Source: Prorocentrum cordatum (taxonomy: Eukaryota > Sar > Dinophyceae > Prorocentrales > Prorocentraceae). Taken from it: a DNA stretch of 64,000 nt. Both the position numbers and the translations under genes were made by a program. Positions 1 through 11,267 of this stretch are shown in pieces. Positions within the stretch are counted from its first letter, which is position 1. Every line of letters begins with the position of its first letter. The notes beneath the pieces are model-generated. The model was not told the DNA's origin, did not search any database, and saw only the letters and a program-made list of their open reading frames with translations. The DNA is taken from assembly GCA_963575745.1 (NCBI GenBank), contig CAUYUJ010014318.1, forward strand, positions 246,366 to 310,365. Reading direction: 5' to 3'.

Positions 1-1080
1 TGTCCTTGTCCTTGTCCTTGTCCTTGTCCTTGTCCTTGTCCTTGTCCTTGTCCTTGTCCTTGTCCTTGTCCTTGTCCTTGTCCTTGTCCTTTTCCTTTTC
101 CTTGTCCTTGTCCTTGTCCTTGTCCTTGTCCTTGTCCTTGTCCTTGTCCTTGTGCTTGTCCTTGTCCTTGTCCTTGTCCTTGTCCTTGTCCTTGTCCTTG
201 TCCTTGTCCTTGTCCTTGTCCTTGTCCTTGTCCTTGTCCTTGTCCTTGTCCTTGTCATTGTCCTTGTCCTTGTCCTTGTCCTTGTCCTTGTCCTTGTCCT
301 TGTCCTTGTCCTTGTCCTTGCCCTTGCCCTTGCCCTTGTCCTGGTCCGGATCCTGATCCTGATCCTTATGCTTATGCTTATGCTTATCCTTGTCCTTGTC
401 CTTGTCCTTGTCCTTGTCCTTGTCCTTGTCCTTATCCTTATCCTTATCCTTATCCTTATCCTTATCCTTATCCTTATCCTTATCCTTATCCTTATCCTTA
501 TCCTTATCCTTATCCTTATCCTTATCCTTATCCTTATCCTTATCCTTATCCTTATCCTTATCCTTATTCTTATCCTTATCCTTATCCTTATCCTTATCCT
601 TATCCTTATCCTTATCCTTATCCTTATCCTTATCCTTATCCTTATCCTTATCCTTATCCTTATCCTTATCCTTATCCTTATCCTTATCCTTATCCTTATC
701 CTTATCCTTATCCTTATCCTTATCCTTATCCTTATCCTTTATCCTTATCCTTATCCTTATCCTTATCCTTATCCTTATCCTTATCCTTATCCTTATCCTT
801 ATCCTTATCCTTATCCTTATCCTTATCCTTATCCTTATCCATGTCCTTGTCCTTGTCCTTATCCTTATCCTTATCCATCCTTATCCTTATCCTTGTCCTA
901 GTCCTTGTCCTTGTCCTTGTCCTTGTCCTTGTCCTTGTCCTTGTCCTGATCCTTATCATCCTTATCATCTTTATCCTTATTCTCCTCCTCCTCCTCCCCC
1001 TCCTCCTCCTCCTCCTCCTTCTCCTTCTCCTTCTCCTCCTCCTCCTCCTCCTCTATCTCCTCCTCCCCCTCTCCCTCCCC
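1..1080. repeat. Hexanucleotide microsatellite block (TCCTTG)n / (TCCTTA)n, then CTC-rich tail
   Basis: Nearly pure TCCTTG hexamers run to about 355. After a short variant patch, TCCTTA hexamers run from about 430 to 840, then mixed units to 960 and CTC triplets to 1080. Because the period is a multiple of three, several frames stay open and give Leu-Ser, Ile-Leu or Pro-Tyr dipeptide frames; these are compositional and not genes. Confidence 0.97.
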
Positions 1081-1965
1081 CCCCGCTGTGTCGGTTGGGT
1101 CTGTGGGTACGACGGTCGGGCATTGAGTGAACGCCTGCCAGACAGGTCGACGGAGGAAACATGCAGTGGTTCATTCGACGTCGGCGTTCCAGTGCAGGTT
1201 GGTGCAGTCCCCCGTTGGTTTCGCGAATGAGCGTGCGTCTCGCCGGATCGATTCGGTTGTTCTTGGACGTCGATGGACTAGCCCGCTGGGGTGCGCTCCG
1301 AATGCGGTGCCGTGCGCGCGTGGAGTGTCCTTAGCATCTTCCACGAAAGGGCGTTTTGCAAAAAGGGCGTCTGTATACCCCTGATATGAGGTGATGGCCG
1401 AGCGACGGGACATCAGTTGGGAGGACTCTGCTTGAGCAGCTATCCATGGATCGGGGTGTTGAAACGCGCTCCCTGGTCCAGTCGTGCTGGTCGGCGAGAG
1501 TGATTGGGTGGATCGTGGACGCGTCGCGGTTGCCCCCTGGGGGCCGCTTCGAGAGGAGCGGAACACAGACACAGTTTGTTCCATAATTGCGTTTCGCCAG
1601 AAGCTTTTCTAATGGCAGTGAAGCACATACCGCACAAGAGTCCCACCGAGGGGACGGGGCGCTGTGGGGGCCCCAGACCGCCCAGTCAGGCAGCCGTTTC
1701 GCCTGAGACTTCCTCGCTTCGTTCAGGAATCGTGCCTTCGCTTGAATGCCGGCTACATATTTGGCCTGGACGGCGACGATCTTCTTTGAAAGCATTCCCC
1801 CACCAAAGCACCGAATTCGGGTTGCAAATCATGGGAACCTGGTATACCTTCGTAATTCCGTCTCCAGGGTGCAGTCACGTCGATTCGCGTCTGGTAATCG
1901 ATGAGATAGCGCCGATTTAGCGTCGATTAGCGCCGATTAGCGTCCATTCGCAAGCGCTAATCCGA
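1081..1965. other. Unique-looking stretch, no recognised gene
   Basis: This stretch is not low-complexity. A - strand frame (1331-1795, 154 codons) and + strand frames are open, but I recognise no domain in any of them. At 1910-1950 there is a small GATTAGCGCC-type tandem repeat of four units. It could be decayed retrotransposon or intron sequence. Confidence 0.4.
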
Positions 1966-2083
1966 TGCTACGGGAGGCTCCCATGAGCTGCCGCAGAACC
2001 CTCATAGCAGCAAAGGTGAAGAGACGGGTCGAGTAGGAGGTCGGCTATACGGAACAGGGGTTGGAGCACGGCCATGTGCACCT

Positions 2084-2175
2084 CAGTGTGTGTGTGTGTG
2101 TGTCTTACATCTGCTCTTTCCACCATCGCAGTCACTCTGCCTAGCCGCCGACGCAAAACACGTGTGTGTGCGCGC

Positions 2176-2256
<81 letters not shown>
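2084..2256. repeat. (TG)n dinucleotide with a (CG)n patch
   Basis: A short TG run lies at 2088-2103. A CG patch at 2170-2190 is followed by an uninterrupted TG run to about 2255. The alternating purine-pyrimidine tract could adopt Z-DNA. The Cys-Val and His-Thr frames across it are artefacts. Confidence 0.95.
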
Positions 2257-2257
<1 letters not shown>

Positions 2258-2679
2258 TTTCATCGCGTGGACCGCGCCGTGGTGACGTCTGCCCGCCCTC
2301 GCGCTGCACCTGGCCTGTCTGTGGCACCCCACCAATCGGCTGGTCTGGCAGCTCTTACAGTTTATCATCCCTGTCCAACATCGATCGCTCGATGATGCAG
2401 TGGCAATTAGCACCAGACTGCTCGCGCTTGCTCCTGTGAAGCTCGCTCTGGCATGCTCCTCGGTTTCTGGCCGCTGCACGGTCGTTGGGCTACAGTCCCT
2501 CTTACCCACCACCCACCTTTGCGCGTCGGTGGTCGGCGCCTCTTCCACTGCCCTTTCGATCATGCTCGATCGCAATCAGCACCTCCAGCAGCTGTTCGCG
2601 CTCGGGGACCCTCTGCGCCGCTGACCCTCAAAACACGTGTAAGTATGTGTGTGTGTGTGTGTTCTTTCCATAGCTGGAG

Positions 2680-3178
2680 TGGAGGAAGGAGGCCGGGGGT
2701 CGGAGGAGGGAGGCCAGGCGGAGGAGCGCGCAGCCCTTGGGCCCGGGCGCCCGCACCGAGGCGCCCGCCCCGACCCGCCCCCCGCGCGCGCGGGCGGGGC
2801 GGGCGGGCGCTCATGGGCGCCTCCGCGTCCGGGGAAGAGCCCAGGCGCGCGGCCGCCCGGCGCCTCCGAGCTGCGAGGGCCGCCGAGGGCCGCCGGGGGG
2901 CCCCCGGCAGGGGGGGCCGCTGCGTCCACGTCGGCGCCCGATGGGCGGGGCCCCCGCCGAGGACCGTCGGGGGCCCCCGCCTCAATCTCCGTCGTGGCCG
3001 GCGCGATGCGGCATCCGGGCGATGCGATGCGGCCCGCTTCGTTCCCTGGGCTCAGCTGCCTCGATGCGCCTCCTCCTCCTCCTCCAACCTCCTCCTCCTC
3101 CTCCTCCTCCCTCCTCCCTCCTCCTCCTCCTCCTCCTCCTCCTCCTCCTCCTCCTTCTCCTCCTCCTCCTCCTGTTCT
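2680..3178. repeat. GC-rich stretch followed by (CTC)n triplet array
   Basis: The part from 2680 to 3060 is extremely GC-rich with no recognisable coding signal. From 3067 to 3175 it becomes CTC triplets. The Ser-, Leu- and Pro-rich frames across the triplets carry no domain. Confidence 0.85.
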
Positions 3179-3424
3179 GATGCGCAACACTTGCGTTGTT
3201 CAAACGTCCGTGTTCATCCGTTGCGTGTTGGCTCAGCCTACCGGCCCACGTTTTGGCGAACGCATCGCGTCAGACCGAAGTTTTCAGTTTACCTGTTGAG
3301 CTCCGTATCAATACGCTACGTGCTGCGTGTTGTATATCGGGGCAGCTAAGTCTCTGAGGTCTGGGCATCCTATTCTTCTTCGCACCAGGCGCTTTCGCCC
3401 CGTTTCGGGCCCCGGCGCCATCAC

Positions 3425-3515
3425 AGATCGATGGAGCTCGGGAGATGCGGCAGAAGGATGGGGTCTAAGGCTCCCGTCGTGGGTTTTGTTCGCAGCGTCG
3501 GATCTCAGGGTTGTG
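3425..3515. repeat. Dispersed repeat R3, copy 1
   Basis: The string GGCAGAAGGATGGGGTCTA, a GGCTCCCGTCGT block and GTCGGATCTCAGGG recur in the same order at about 33,400-33,510 and 48,285-48,370. All three copies are on the + strand. No TIRs or coding potential were seen. Confidence 0.6.
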
Positions 3516-3839
3516 CATCTTTGCGCGGCCGATCCGATTTGATTTCGATTCCGCGCCAATGCGGCCCGACTTGACGCACACCTCTCCGAGGTCGCGATCT
3601 TTTTTTTGTGACGTCGGCCCCAGGGATCTTGACCCTTTCCCCGGGGCCGGCTTTGCATCCTGAGTATTTTTTTTTGTCGGGCCAGGAAGCTGTTTCCAGA
3701 GGCCGAAACCGTCCCAAATTGGTCGTCGCGATTATTTGTTTGCTTCGCCCCGGTCTGAGGGCACGTCCGGATTGGATCTGTCGGCTCGATGCCGAGTCTC
3801 ACTGCGGATCGATCCGACTCCCCGATCTTCAGGAGCGAA

Positions 3840-4013
3840 GCATCGGGCGCGAAATCTATACATGTCCACTGCTCTCTGGCCGGGCCCTTCCTGTCTGGGC
3901 CCAGGAGCCTATACGCCCTCATGGCCAAGTCAGGAGGGCGTGGCGAACACAGCGGTTCAGGATGGGCCTGGCCAGGGAGCAGTGGACATGTATAGGTTTC
4001 GTCGCCCTGATGC
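3840..4013. mobile_element. Hairpin/MITE-like element H1, about 50-bp TIRs
   Basis: The left arm starts at GCATCGGGCGCGAAATC and runs through CTATACATGTCCACTGCTC to CTGGCC. The right arm is its near-perfect reverse complement, ending GTTTCGTCGCCCTGATGC at 4013. Arms are about 50 bp and the whole unit folds on itself. There is no clear target duplication. The arm resembles that of the element at 7827-7992 (shared CTATACA...CACYG.TCYTGGCC pattern), so the two may be distant members of one family. Confidence 0.8.
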
Positions 4014-4066
4014 AGAGACAGCCACAGCCGCTTGGCTGATGGAACTGCCCCTGGCATCACCCTAAT

Positions 4067-4160
4067 GCCGACCCCAACCTCCCAGCGGTGATGACCTGCG
4101 CACTGCGCCTGACTTCGCGTGCCGCGCGCAGGTCATCACCGCTGGTGTGTCGGGGTCGGC
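4067..4160. mobile_element. Short hairpin element H2, about 35-bp TIRs
   Basis: GCCGACCCCAACCTCCCAG with GCGGTGATGACCTGCGC is mirrored by GCGCAGGTCATCACCGC ending GGGGTCGGC at 4160, leaving a loop of about 25 bases. A partial relative of one arm (GCGCGCAGGTCATCGCCGC) lies near 4840, just upstream of the GGA array. It could be a miniature transposon or a structured intronic element. Confidence 0.75.
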
Positions 4161-4899
4161 CTTGTATTGGGGGGGCGCCAGGTCCTTCGCCTGCTAATGG
4201 CGGTCAGCCTTCCGGGGGTCAGGAGAAGGTAAGCTCAGTTCCTTGGATTTTCCTAGCTCGGTGCCGTGCTTTCTCGACAAATCTGTCGTCATCGTGCTGA
4301 TTGCCTGGGCCTCCCGGCCCGCCTGAGCGCGCGTGCGGACTGCCTCTGCCGCGCTGCGACGTAAGAAAGTGCTTTTGCCTGAGCAGTTCCTCTGGAGATT
4401 CGTCGCCTGGGCGGGTAGTCTTCCCAGATCATGCTTTTCTGTGTCCTCAGTTCTCCCTTCGCGGAGTCGAGCACCTAGAATCGGCGTCACCCCAACATAT
4501 TTATACTATATGTGCGTCGCCCCCCCAGGGGCGACGCGCGCGCCGAGAAATCTTATGGTATATGCGTCGTGGCGGGCGCTTTCTGGCCACACCGCTCGGG
4601 AGACGATGCGCTACAAGATGGATATACTATGTCCTCGGGTCGGACGCTCGCCTCCAAGGAGGACGTAAAGTATTAGCATGTCTCTGTGCGTCCCGTAGAA
4701 GTCCGACCCCCACTGGCATGGCGAGGGGCCGGGGGCGGGGCCCTCGGCCCCGCGGCTGCGGTCGGCCCCACTCCACCCTCTGAGCTCCGATGCCCTCCCG
4801 CCCTGGCCTCGGCGTGCCGCGCGCCGCCGCGCGCAGGTCATCGCCGCTGGCGGCTCTGGGTGGGCCTTGGGGGTGGGGCGCCAGGGGGAGGGGGGGAAG

Positions 4900-5365
4900 G
4901 ATGGAGGAGGAGGAGGAGGAGGAGGAGGAGGAGGAGGAGGAGGAGGAGGAGGAGGAGGAGGAGAGGAGGAGGAGGAGGAGGAGGGGAGGGAGGAGGAGGA
5001 GCAGGAGGAGGAGGAGGAGGAGGAGGAGGAGGAGAGGAGAGCAGAGAGGGAGGAGCAGGAGCAGGAGGAGGAGGGAGGAGGCGGGAAGGAGGAGGAGGAG
5101 GAGGAGGGGAGGAGGAGGAGGAGGCGGAGGCGGAGGCGGAGGCGAGGAGGCGGAGGCGGAGGCGGAGGCGGAGGAGGAGGAGGAGGAGGCGGAGGCGGAG
5201 GCGGAGGCGGAGGCGGAGGCGCAGGCGGAGGCGGAGGCGGAGGCGGAGGCGGAGGCGGAGGCGGAGGCGGAGGCGGAGGCGGAGGCGGAGGCGGCGGCTG
5301 CGGCGGAGGAGGAGGAGGAGGAGGAGGAGGAGGAGGGAGGAGGGAGGAGGGAGGAGCGGGAGGGG
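4900..5365. repeat. (GGA)n and (GGCGGA)n array
   Basis: GGA triplets run to about 5120 and then become GGCGGA hexamers to about 5295 before returning to GGA. The poly-Glu, poly-Arg, poly-Gly and (reverse) poly-Pro frames are all open simultaneously, as expected for a triplet array and not for a gene. Confidence 0.95.
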
Positions 5366-5701
5366 GAGATCTCCTCACCCGCCCTTTGCTGCTACGCCGG
5401 GCAGTTCAGGTTCGCCCCCTCCCCGATGGAGCCCGATTCCCTTGGCGCAGCGCTTGCGGCTGTCTCCTCTCCGCCCACTGAGGTCGGATGCCCTCTGGCC
5501 CTGACCCTGTGCCCGCGCGCCCGCGGCAGAGGCCGTATGCCGGGTGCACCTCGGACCCCGCCTGGCAGCGCGCGGGGCTCTCAGAGGCCCGCGCGGGTGG
5601 CCGTCGTCGGCCGCCGTCGTCGCCGCCGCGGCCCCCGCCAGGCGTCGTCGGGGCTCTCGGGGCCGCCCGCTCTCGGGGCCGTCTCCAGACCTCCTCGAGT
5701 C

Positions 5702-5845
5702 ATGAAACCATGTTCGGCCTCTGGGGGCCCTTACTGGGCCTCGGGACCGTCAACATAACCATCCAGGGCGAAAGACGGGCCCCAGGGAACGGGCCGAGAC
5801 CTGTGGGGGTCGACGTTTTTACGAACAAATCATGGCGTCGGGGGT
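5702..5845 (-). repeat. Dispersed repeat R1, copy 1 (long form)
   Basis: On this strand it reads GGCCTCTGGGGGCCC, then GACCGTCAACATAAC and a GAGACCTGTGGGGGTCGACG block. The copy at 7533-7665 shares all three blocks in the same order. Shorter copies lie at about 17,055, 21,910, 34,715, 35,150, 48,535 and 63,715. In the opposite orientation the core is CCGTTTTTTGACGGTCC followed by a GGGGCC-rich hairpin and GAGGCCGAAA. Confidence 0.7.
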
Positions 5846-5964
5846 TCTGCGTGGCGCGCTGGACGTCGCCGCGGCCGCGGTTGCCGCCGCCGCAGGGCAG
5901 CGGCGACGGCGGCGGCGGCGCGGACGGCGGCGCCCTCGTCATCGCTTTTGTCGCCGTCCAGGGT

Positions 5965-6175
5965 CCACTTCGATCCGATGCGGTGTCGACTGCGGCCAGG
6001 CCGGCCCGCTTCGATTCTCACATTCCGACGATCCGATGCTGCCCGATGCCTGCAAGGCGCCGCTGTGCATCCTGGCGCGACCGATTCGATTCGATCTCGA
6101 CTCCGTGCCGTGATGCAGCCCGATCCGATGCGCGCTCTGGGCCGACCCGATGTCCCGATGCGATGCGGAGTGATC
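5965..6175 (+). repeat. Dispersed repeat R4, copy 1 (CCGATCCGATGCG-rich)
   Basis: About 200 bp rich in CCGATCCGATGCG, GATTCGATTCGAT and GGCGCGACCGATTCG phrases. Copies with the same order of phrases occur at 22,870-23,060 and 31,630-31,830, both also downstream of arginine/serine-rich simple sequence. It has no long coherent reading frame. Confidence 0.65.
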
Positions 6176-6257
6176 CTGCCGTCGCCATCCTATTCGTCGC
6201 CCTTGTCGCCGCCGTTGTCGTCTCCGCCGCTACCATCGCTGTCGTCGTCGCCGCCCT

Positions 6258-6262
6258 CTCTG

Positions 6263-6318
<56 letters not shown>

Positions 6319-6333
6319 CTCGTCGTCGTCGTC

Positions 6334-6375
<42 letters not shown>

Positions 6376-6540
6376 CGTCGTTCGTCGTCCGTCGTCCGTC
6401 GTCCGTCGCTCGTCCGTCGTCGTCCGTTGTGGTCCGTCGTCGTCCGTCGGCGTCCGTCGTTGTCGTCGTCGTCGTCGTCGTCGTCGTCGATCGTCGTCGT
6501 CGTCGATGTCCTTGTCGTCGATCGTCGTCGTCGTGGGCGC
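6258..6540. repeat. (GTC)n triplet array, degenerate 3' end
   Basis: GTC triplets are nearly perfect to about 6370, then broken by CGTCC variants to 6535. Poly-Val and poly-Ser frames across it are spurious. It lies immediately upstream of a candidate kinase exon. Confidence 0.95.
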
Positions 6541-6546
6541 TCGGAG

Positions 6547-6587
6547 GCGGCGGTGTTCGACGTCTACGAGATCGGGGACATGCTCGG
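6547..6587 (+). CDS. Candidate kinase exon: start of the N-lobe (strand beta-1)
   Basis: After an AG|GC boundary at 6546 the frame reads AAVFDVYEIGDMLG. This is the usual opening of a Ser/Thr kinase domain: an aromatic residue, then Y-x-I-G-x-x-L-G entering the glycine-rich loop. A GA dinucleotide follows at 6588, a donor type reported in dinoflagellates. The rest of the glycine-rich loop (G-x-F/Y-G-x-V) is not here and must lie on another exon before 22.2 kb; I did not find it. Strand and order agree with the kinase exons at 22.2, 23.1 and 58.0 kb. With only 14 residues, chance resemblance cannot be excluded, and the link to the downstream exons is inference. Confidence 0.5.
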
Positions 6588-6968
6588 GACCCAGACCCGG
6601 GGGCGGTCACAGCAGGGCGAGTCACGGCGGCTAGACCTTCTGCTGTCGACTACGCGCAAGAGTGACTCTAGGCCAGAGTGACCTTTGGTGGGCGGCCTCA
6701 GGGGCGCCCGTGGGGGCCCGACGCGACCACGAAAGCTGGGACTGCCGCGCCGCATCAGCGATCGGCGGGGCGCGCCTCGAAAGCTCCCCTCACGCCAGCG
6801 GGCAGCCGCGGACTTCCGCCACTCGGACTCGGACGCCCCGAGTGGCACCCCGCAGGCGCTGCGAAAGCAGACGCTGCTGGGAGGCACCGCCACGACGCCT
6901 CGCCTTCCCCGGGCCGCGTCGCGATGGCGTCTGGCCGGGCCCGGCGTCGGGGCCAAGGCCGGCTCCCT

Positions 6969-7060
6969 GCGCGGGCCCGCGACTTCGCGCGAGCAGCTCA
7001 AGATCATTTGCAATGCGCGGGCCCCCGACTTCGCGCGAATAACTCAGGATAATCTGCAGT
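6969..7060. repeat. Tandem duplication, unit about 46 bp
   Basis: The block GCGCGGGCCC-CGACTTCGCGCGA followed by CTCARGATMATYTGCARTG occurs twice back to back with a few substitutions. No gene was recognised around it. Confidence 0.8.
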
Positions 7061-7532
7061 GGTAGTTAAAAAACGCCATTGGTTCGGAAAGATCTTCAAC
7101 CATACTCAACTCTAGTCAAAGAGACTCAAAGATGTTCAAACATCTTCAAGCTGCACGGGACGGGATTCGGGCTGGGATCCGGGACCGGTCCTGGGCCGGA
7201 AAACGCGCCGCCTGGTCGACCAGTCCCCCCCTCGGGAAACGAATGCGCCATTCAGGCTGCGCCTTGTGTGCGTTGCGGTCGATTGCAAGTGGAGGGGCCC
7301 AAAGTTTGGATCCACTTGGTTTCTATCGTGGTCACAAACCTGGCTCGCTCAGATGCGAGCGCAACCACGCTACGGGTGCCTGCGCGAGGTCGAGCTCATT
7401 CCAAAAGAACAATTACCGGACCCCCTTGGGGTGAGTACCAGAGGGGTTCTCTTGCGAAGGGTCACTCTTACGTGTAGTCGATGTTGCCCGCTTCCCAGAC
7501 TCCCGAAAAGTAGCGACGGAAGGTTTGACTCC

Positions 7533-7665
7533 GTTTTCCGCCTCTGGGGGCCCTTACCAGGCCCCGGGACCATCAAGCAACGACTCACGATGAAAGGCCG
7601 GCCCTGGGGAATTGGTCGAGACCTGTGGGGGTCGACGCTATGACAAAAATCATGACGTTGGGGGT
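7533..7665 (-). repeat. Dispersed repeat R1, copy 2 (long form)
   Basis: It carries CCTCTGGGGGCCCTTACC, GGGACCATCAAG, a GGCCGGCCCTGGGGAA block and GAGACCTGTGGGGGTCGACG, collinear with the copy at 5702-5845. The shared region therefore extends over at least 130 bp. Confidence 0.7.
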
Positions 7666-7826
7666 CTGGGTTCTGGGCCCCTTGGCTGTCGAGCAGCGGC
7701 CCGCGGCGAGGAACCGATCCCAGGGATGGGGCGGAGAGCTCCGGGCGCCGGCGTTGCGAGAGAGCCGCGGCGCCGAGTGTCTTCGGCGATCGACGTGCCA
7801 TCCCATACGCCCTCTGAGGCCATCCT

Positions 7827-7992
7827 CGGAGGGCACCGACTATACACCAACACCGATCTTGGCCCAGGATCACCCTGGGCCCAGGATCGGTGTATATGCC
7901 TTCTTGCGCAGGGCAGGAGGGCGTATGCACCGATCCTGGGCACGGGGTGATCCTGGCCAGGATCGGTGCTGGTGTATAGTTGGTGCCTTCCT
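7827..7992. mobile_element. Hairpin/MITE-like element H3, arms about 75 bp
   Basis: GGCACCGACTATACACC, CACCGATC, TGGCCCAGGATCACCC and CCCAGGATCGGTG on the left are mirrored in order on the right, ending GGTGTATAGTTGGTGCC at 7987. The element is essentially one long hairpin with a tiny loop. A single-arm relative occurs at about 51,335-51,385 (GGTGCCAACTGTACACC) and a reverse one near 54,235-54,270. The internal GGAGGGCGTATGC recalls the middle of the element at 3840-4013. Confidence 0.85.
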
Positions 7993-8269
7993 ACATCCGC
8001 TGGGGCGGCAGGTGGGGCAGGGCGCGGATGGCAAGTCCTGCACTCTGGAGGCCGAAGTTCTCGATCATGCCAGCCTCCCTGGCCTTTCGGAGGGCCGTGG
8101 TGCAAGCAGGGATGCTTGCGGAAACACTGCCGATCGCCGAGTACCGAACGGGACATGACAAATCTGGCGGCAGAACATTGCAAACCACTAGCAGTGTAGA
8201 ATACGAAAGGGGGCACCGACTGAGAATACCATATAGAACGATACAGAGTCATGCAGAGTAAGATAACGA

Positions 8270-11155
8270 GCAGTACATTGCGAAAACCATGTGGGAGACC
8301 GAGAGACCATGTGGGATACCATGCGGGAAATCATAGTTATGGGGGACCAGCGGAGACCTTACGGGAGGACGTATAAGATACAGGGGGCCACCTGGGGGAC
8401 CATACAAGGGGTCAGAAGTATGGCAGACCATGCGAAAGACCATACGGGAGACCATGTGGGACACCAGACTGAATACCATAACTTTCATGGGAGACCAGCG
8501 GGAGACTTTGTGGAAGGACATATGAGATACGGGTGGCCGTATGGGAAAACACACAAGCGACCATGAGTATGGCAGACCGTGCGGAAGATCATACGGTAGT
8601 CCGTGCGGGATGCCACACGGGAAACCATAATCGTGGTAGATTTGCAGGAGGCTTCACGGGAGGACGTGTAAGATACGGGGGGGTGGGCATCGGTGACACC
8701 ATATAGGAGACCACGCGGGCGGCCGTGCGGAAGACCATACGGCAGATAATGCGGCGTACCATGTGGGGTATTCTAGCTAGTGAAGCCCAGCGGGGATCTT
8801 GTGGAAGCACATCTCGGATACGGGGTGCCAGATGGGAGACCAGACACGAGACAGTAGATACATGGGAGGCCATCGGTCGACTTTACGGGTGGACACATAT
8901 GATACGGGGTGCCATATGGGAGACACACAAGCGGCCATGCGGGGGACAGTGCGGATGACTATTCGGGAGACCATGCGGGATACCAGACCGAAGACCATAG
9001 TTATGGGAGACCCGCGGGATACCGTTTGTGATGACGTAGGATGCGGGGGGAGGGGGAGCATATGTGATACCATACAAGAGTCCTCGCGGGAGACCATGCA
9101 AAACACCATGCAAAACACCATGCGGGGATACCAGGCGGGAGACCATACGGGAGACTTGATGGGAGGACTCATAACATACGGGGCCATATGCGAGACCACA
9201 AGAGACCATGCGGACGACCACGCGAGAGACCGTGGGTGATACCATGCGGGAGACCGTAAGTTCGGGAGGCCATGCGGGAGGCCTTATGGGAGGACTTGCA
9301 GGATACAAGGTGTCAATTTCGAAGCCACACAGAAGGGACCATGTGGGCGACTATGAGGAAGACCATTTGGGAGACCATGCTGCATAACATACGAGAGACC
9401 ATATGTATGGGAGACCAGCTGGAGACTTTGTGGGAGGACATCTCTGAAATGAGGGGCCTTGTGGGGGGGCATATAGGATACAATGCTGGAGACCAGGTGG
9501 AAAACCATATAGACCATGCGGGAGACCATGCGGGATACCATACGAGAGTCTGTAGGTATGGGGGCCACCGGAGACCTGATGGGAGGGCGTATAAGATTCA
9601 TGGGGGTTATGCGGGAGACCATGCAAACGACCATGCGGGAGACCGTTCGGAAGACCATACGGGAGACTCTGCGGGACAACATGCGGGAGACCAACGGATA
9701 GGAGACCAGCGGGGCCCCTTATGCGCGGACGTGAAGGATACGGGGGACATATCGGTGACCGCATGCAAGGGACCATGCGGGAGGCCATGCGCAAGACCAT
9801 ACGGTATGCCACGCGGGACGCCACGCGGGAGGCAATCTTTGCGGGAGGCCAGTCGGAGACTTTATGGGGAGACATATACGGCACGGGGGGGCGTACTTCG
9901 GGAGACCGTGCAAGCGGCCCTTCGAGAGGCCCTGTGGAAGACCATGCAGGAGACCAGGCGTGACGTCATGCGGAGAACCAGAAGTATGGAAGCCCAGCGG
10001 GAGACAGCATTAGATGACACGGGGCTACGGGGGTTCACACGAGTGGCCATGCAAGAGACCATGTGGGAGACCATGCGGAAGAGCATACGGAAGACCGTGC
10101 GGGGATACCATACGGGATATGGACCCTATGTAAGTACATCTAAGCTACGGGGCGCCATTTGGGAGACCATACAACAGACCATGCGGAAGACCATAGGGAA
10201 GACCATGCGGAATATCAGATTGGAGATCAATGTTATGGGAGACCAGACAGGGCCCTTGTGGGAGGACGTATAAGGTACGGGGGCCATATGTAATACCATA
10301 TAAGAGACTGTTGCCGACCATGCGGGCGCCTCCACGGGAGTCCATGCGGGATCTCATACGGGAATCCATAGTTATGGGCGGTCATCGGGTGATTTGATGG
10401 GGGGAGGGGGGGGGCATTTAGGAGAAGACCATACAAGAGACCATGCGGGAGACTATGCGAGATCCCGTGCCCGAGACCACATTTTCTATGGGAAGCCAGC
10501 GGGGTACCATGCAGGAGGACACATCAGAAATGGGGGGCTTATGGGAGACCGTACATACAAGAGACTATGCTGGAGACCATGCCGACGACCATATTGGAGA
10601 CCGTGCGGGATACCAGACGGGAGACCATACTTGCTGGAGAGCAGCGGAATACCTTATGGGAGGACACATCTGATATATTTTTTTTTGGGGGGGGGGACGT
10701 ATGGGAGACCACAAGAGATCATGCGGGGGACCAAGCGGAGGGCCATGCGGGACACCATTCGGGAGACCCTAGATATGGGAGACCAGCGGGAAACCTCACG
10801 GGAAGACATCAGAGCTACCGGGGGGCATATTGGAGACCATACCAGGGACCATGCGGAGGACTATGCGGAGTACCGTACGGGACACCATGCGGGGTACCGC
10901 ACGGAATGCCATACTCATTTGTGGGAGGCCAGCGGGAGACCTTCGGGAATGGCATAAAGGATACGGGGGACATTTGGGGGACCATACAAGAGACCATGCG
11001 GAATACCATGCGGAACACCATGCGGGATACCAAATGGGAGACCACGAGTACGGGCGACCAGCGGGAAACCTTACGAGAGGACATCTGAGATCGGGGGGCG
11101 GGGAGACCAGAGTTATGGGAGACCAGCGGGAAACCTTATGGGTGGACATTAATTT
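8270..11155. repeat. Large degenerate satellite S, 12-bp base unit (GACCATGCGGGA)
   Basis: Almost 2.9 kb is built from 12-mers close to GACCATGCGGGA or GACCATACGGGA. A longer phrase (GACCAGCGGGAGACC, then GGGAGGACRTAT, then GATACGGGGG) recurs about every 130-150 bp (for example near 8346, 8489, 10,780, 10,928 and 11,057). This indicates a higher-order repeat. Frames rich in Met-Arg-Glu-Thr or His-Ala-Gly-Asp follow from the 12-bp period. No gene is supported. Confidence 0.9.
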
Positions 11156-11267
11156 CTGTTCGCAGTGAGTTGTCCACTCCACTGCTCGCGCAAACATCCC
11201 ACCCACCCACCCGCAACTTGGTTTGCAAAATCTCTTGAGACCGTGACGGTGGGTACCAAATGGCACT

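Noticed and set aside
1331-1795. Minus-strand 154-codon frame as a gene
   Set aside because: It is not low-complexity, but no motif was recognised and overlapping frames of similar length exist on both strands.
4686-5758. Long Glu-, Arg- or Gly-rich open frames over GGA/GGC arrays (also at 13.6, 15.8, 26.0, 33.9, 46.4 and 47.7 kb)
   Set aside because: All frames on both strands are open together because triplet repeats contain no stops; there is no non-repetitive domain and no consistent start.
8270-11155. CRISPR array
   Set aside because: The 12-bp units are contiguous and degenerate, with no unique spacers, and the genome is eukaryotic.
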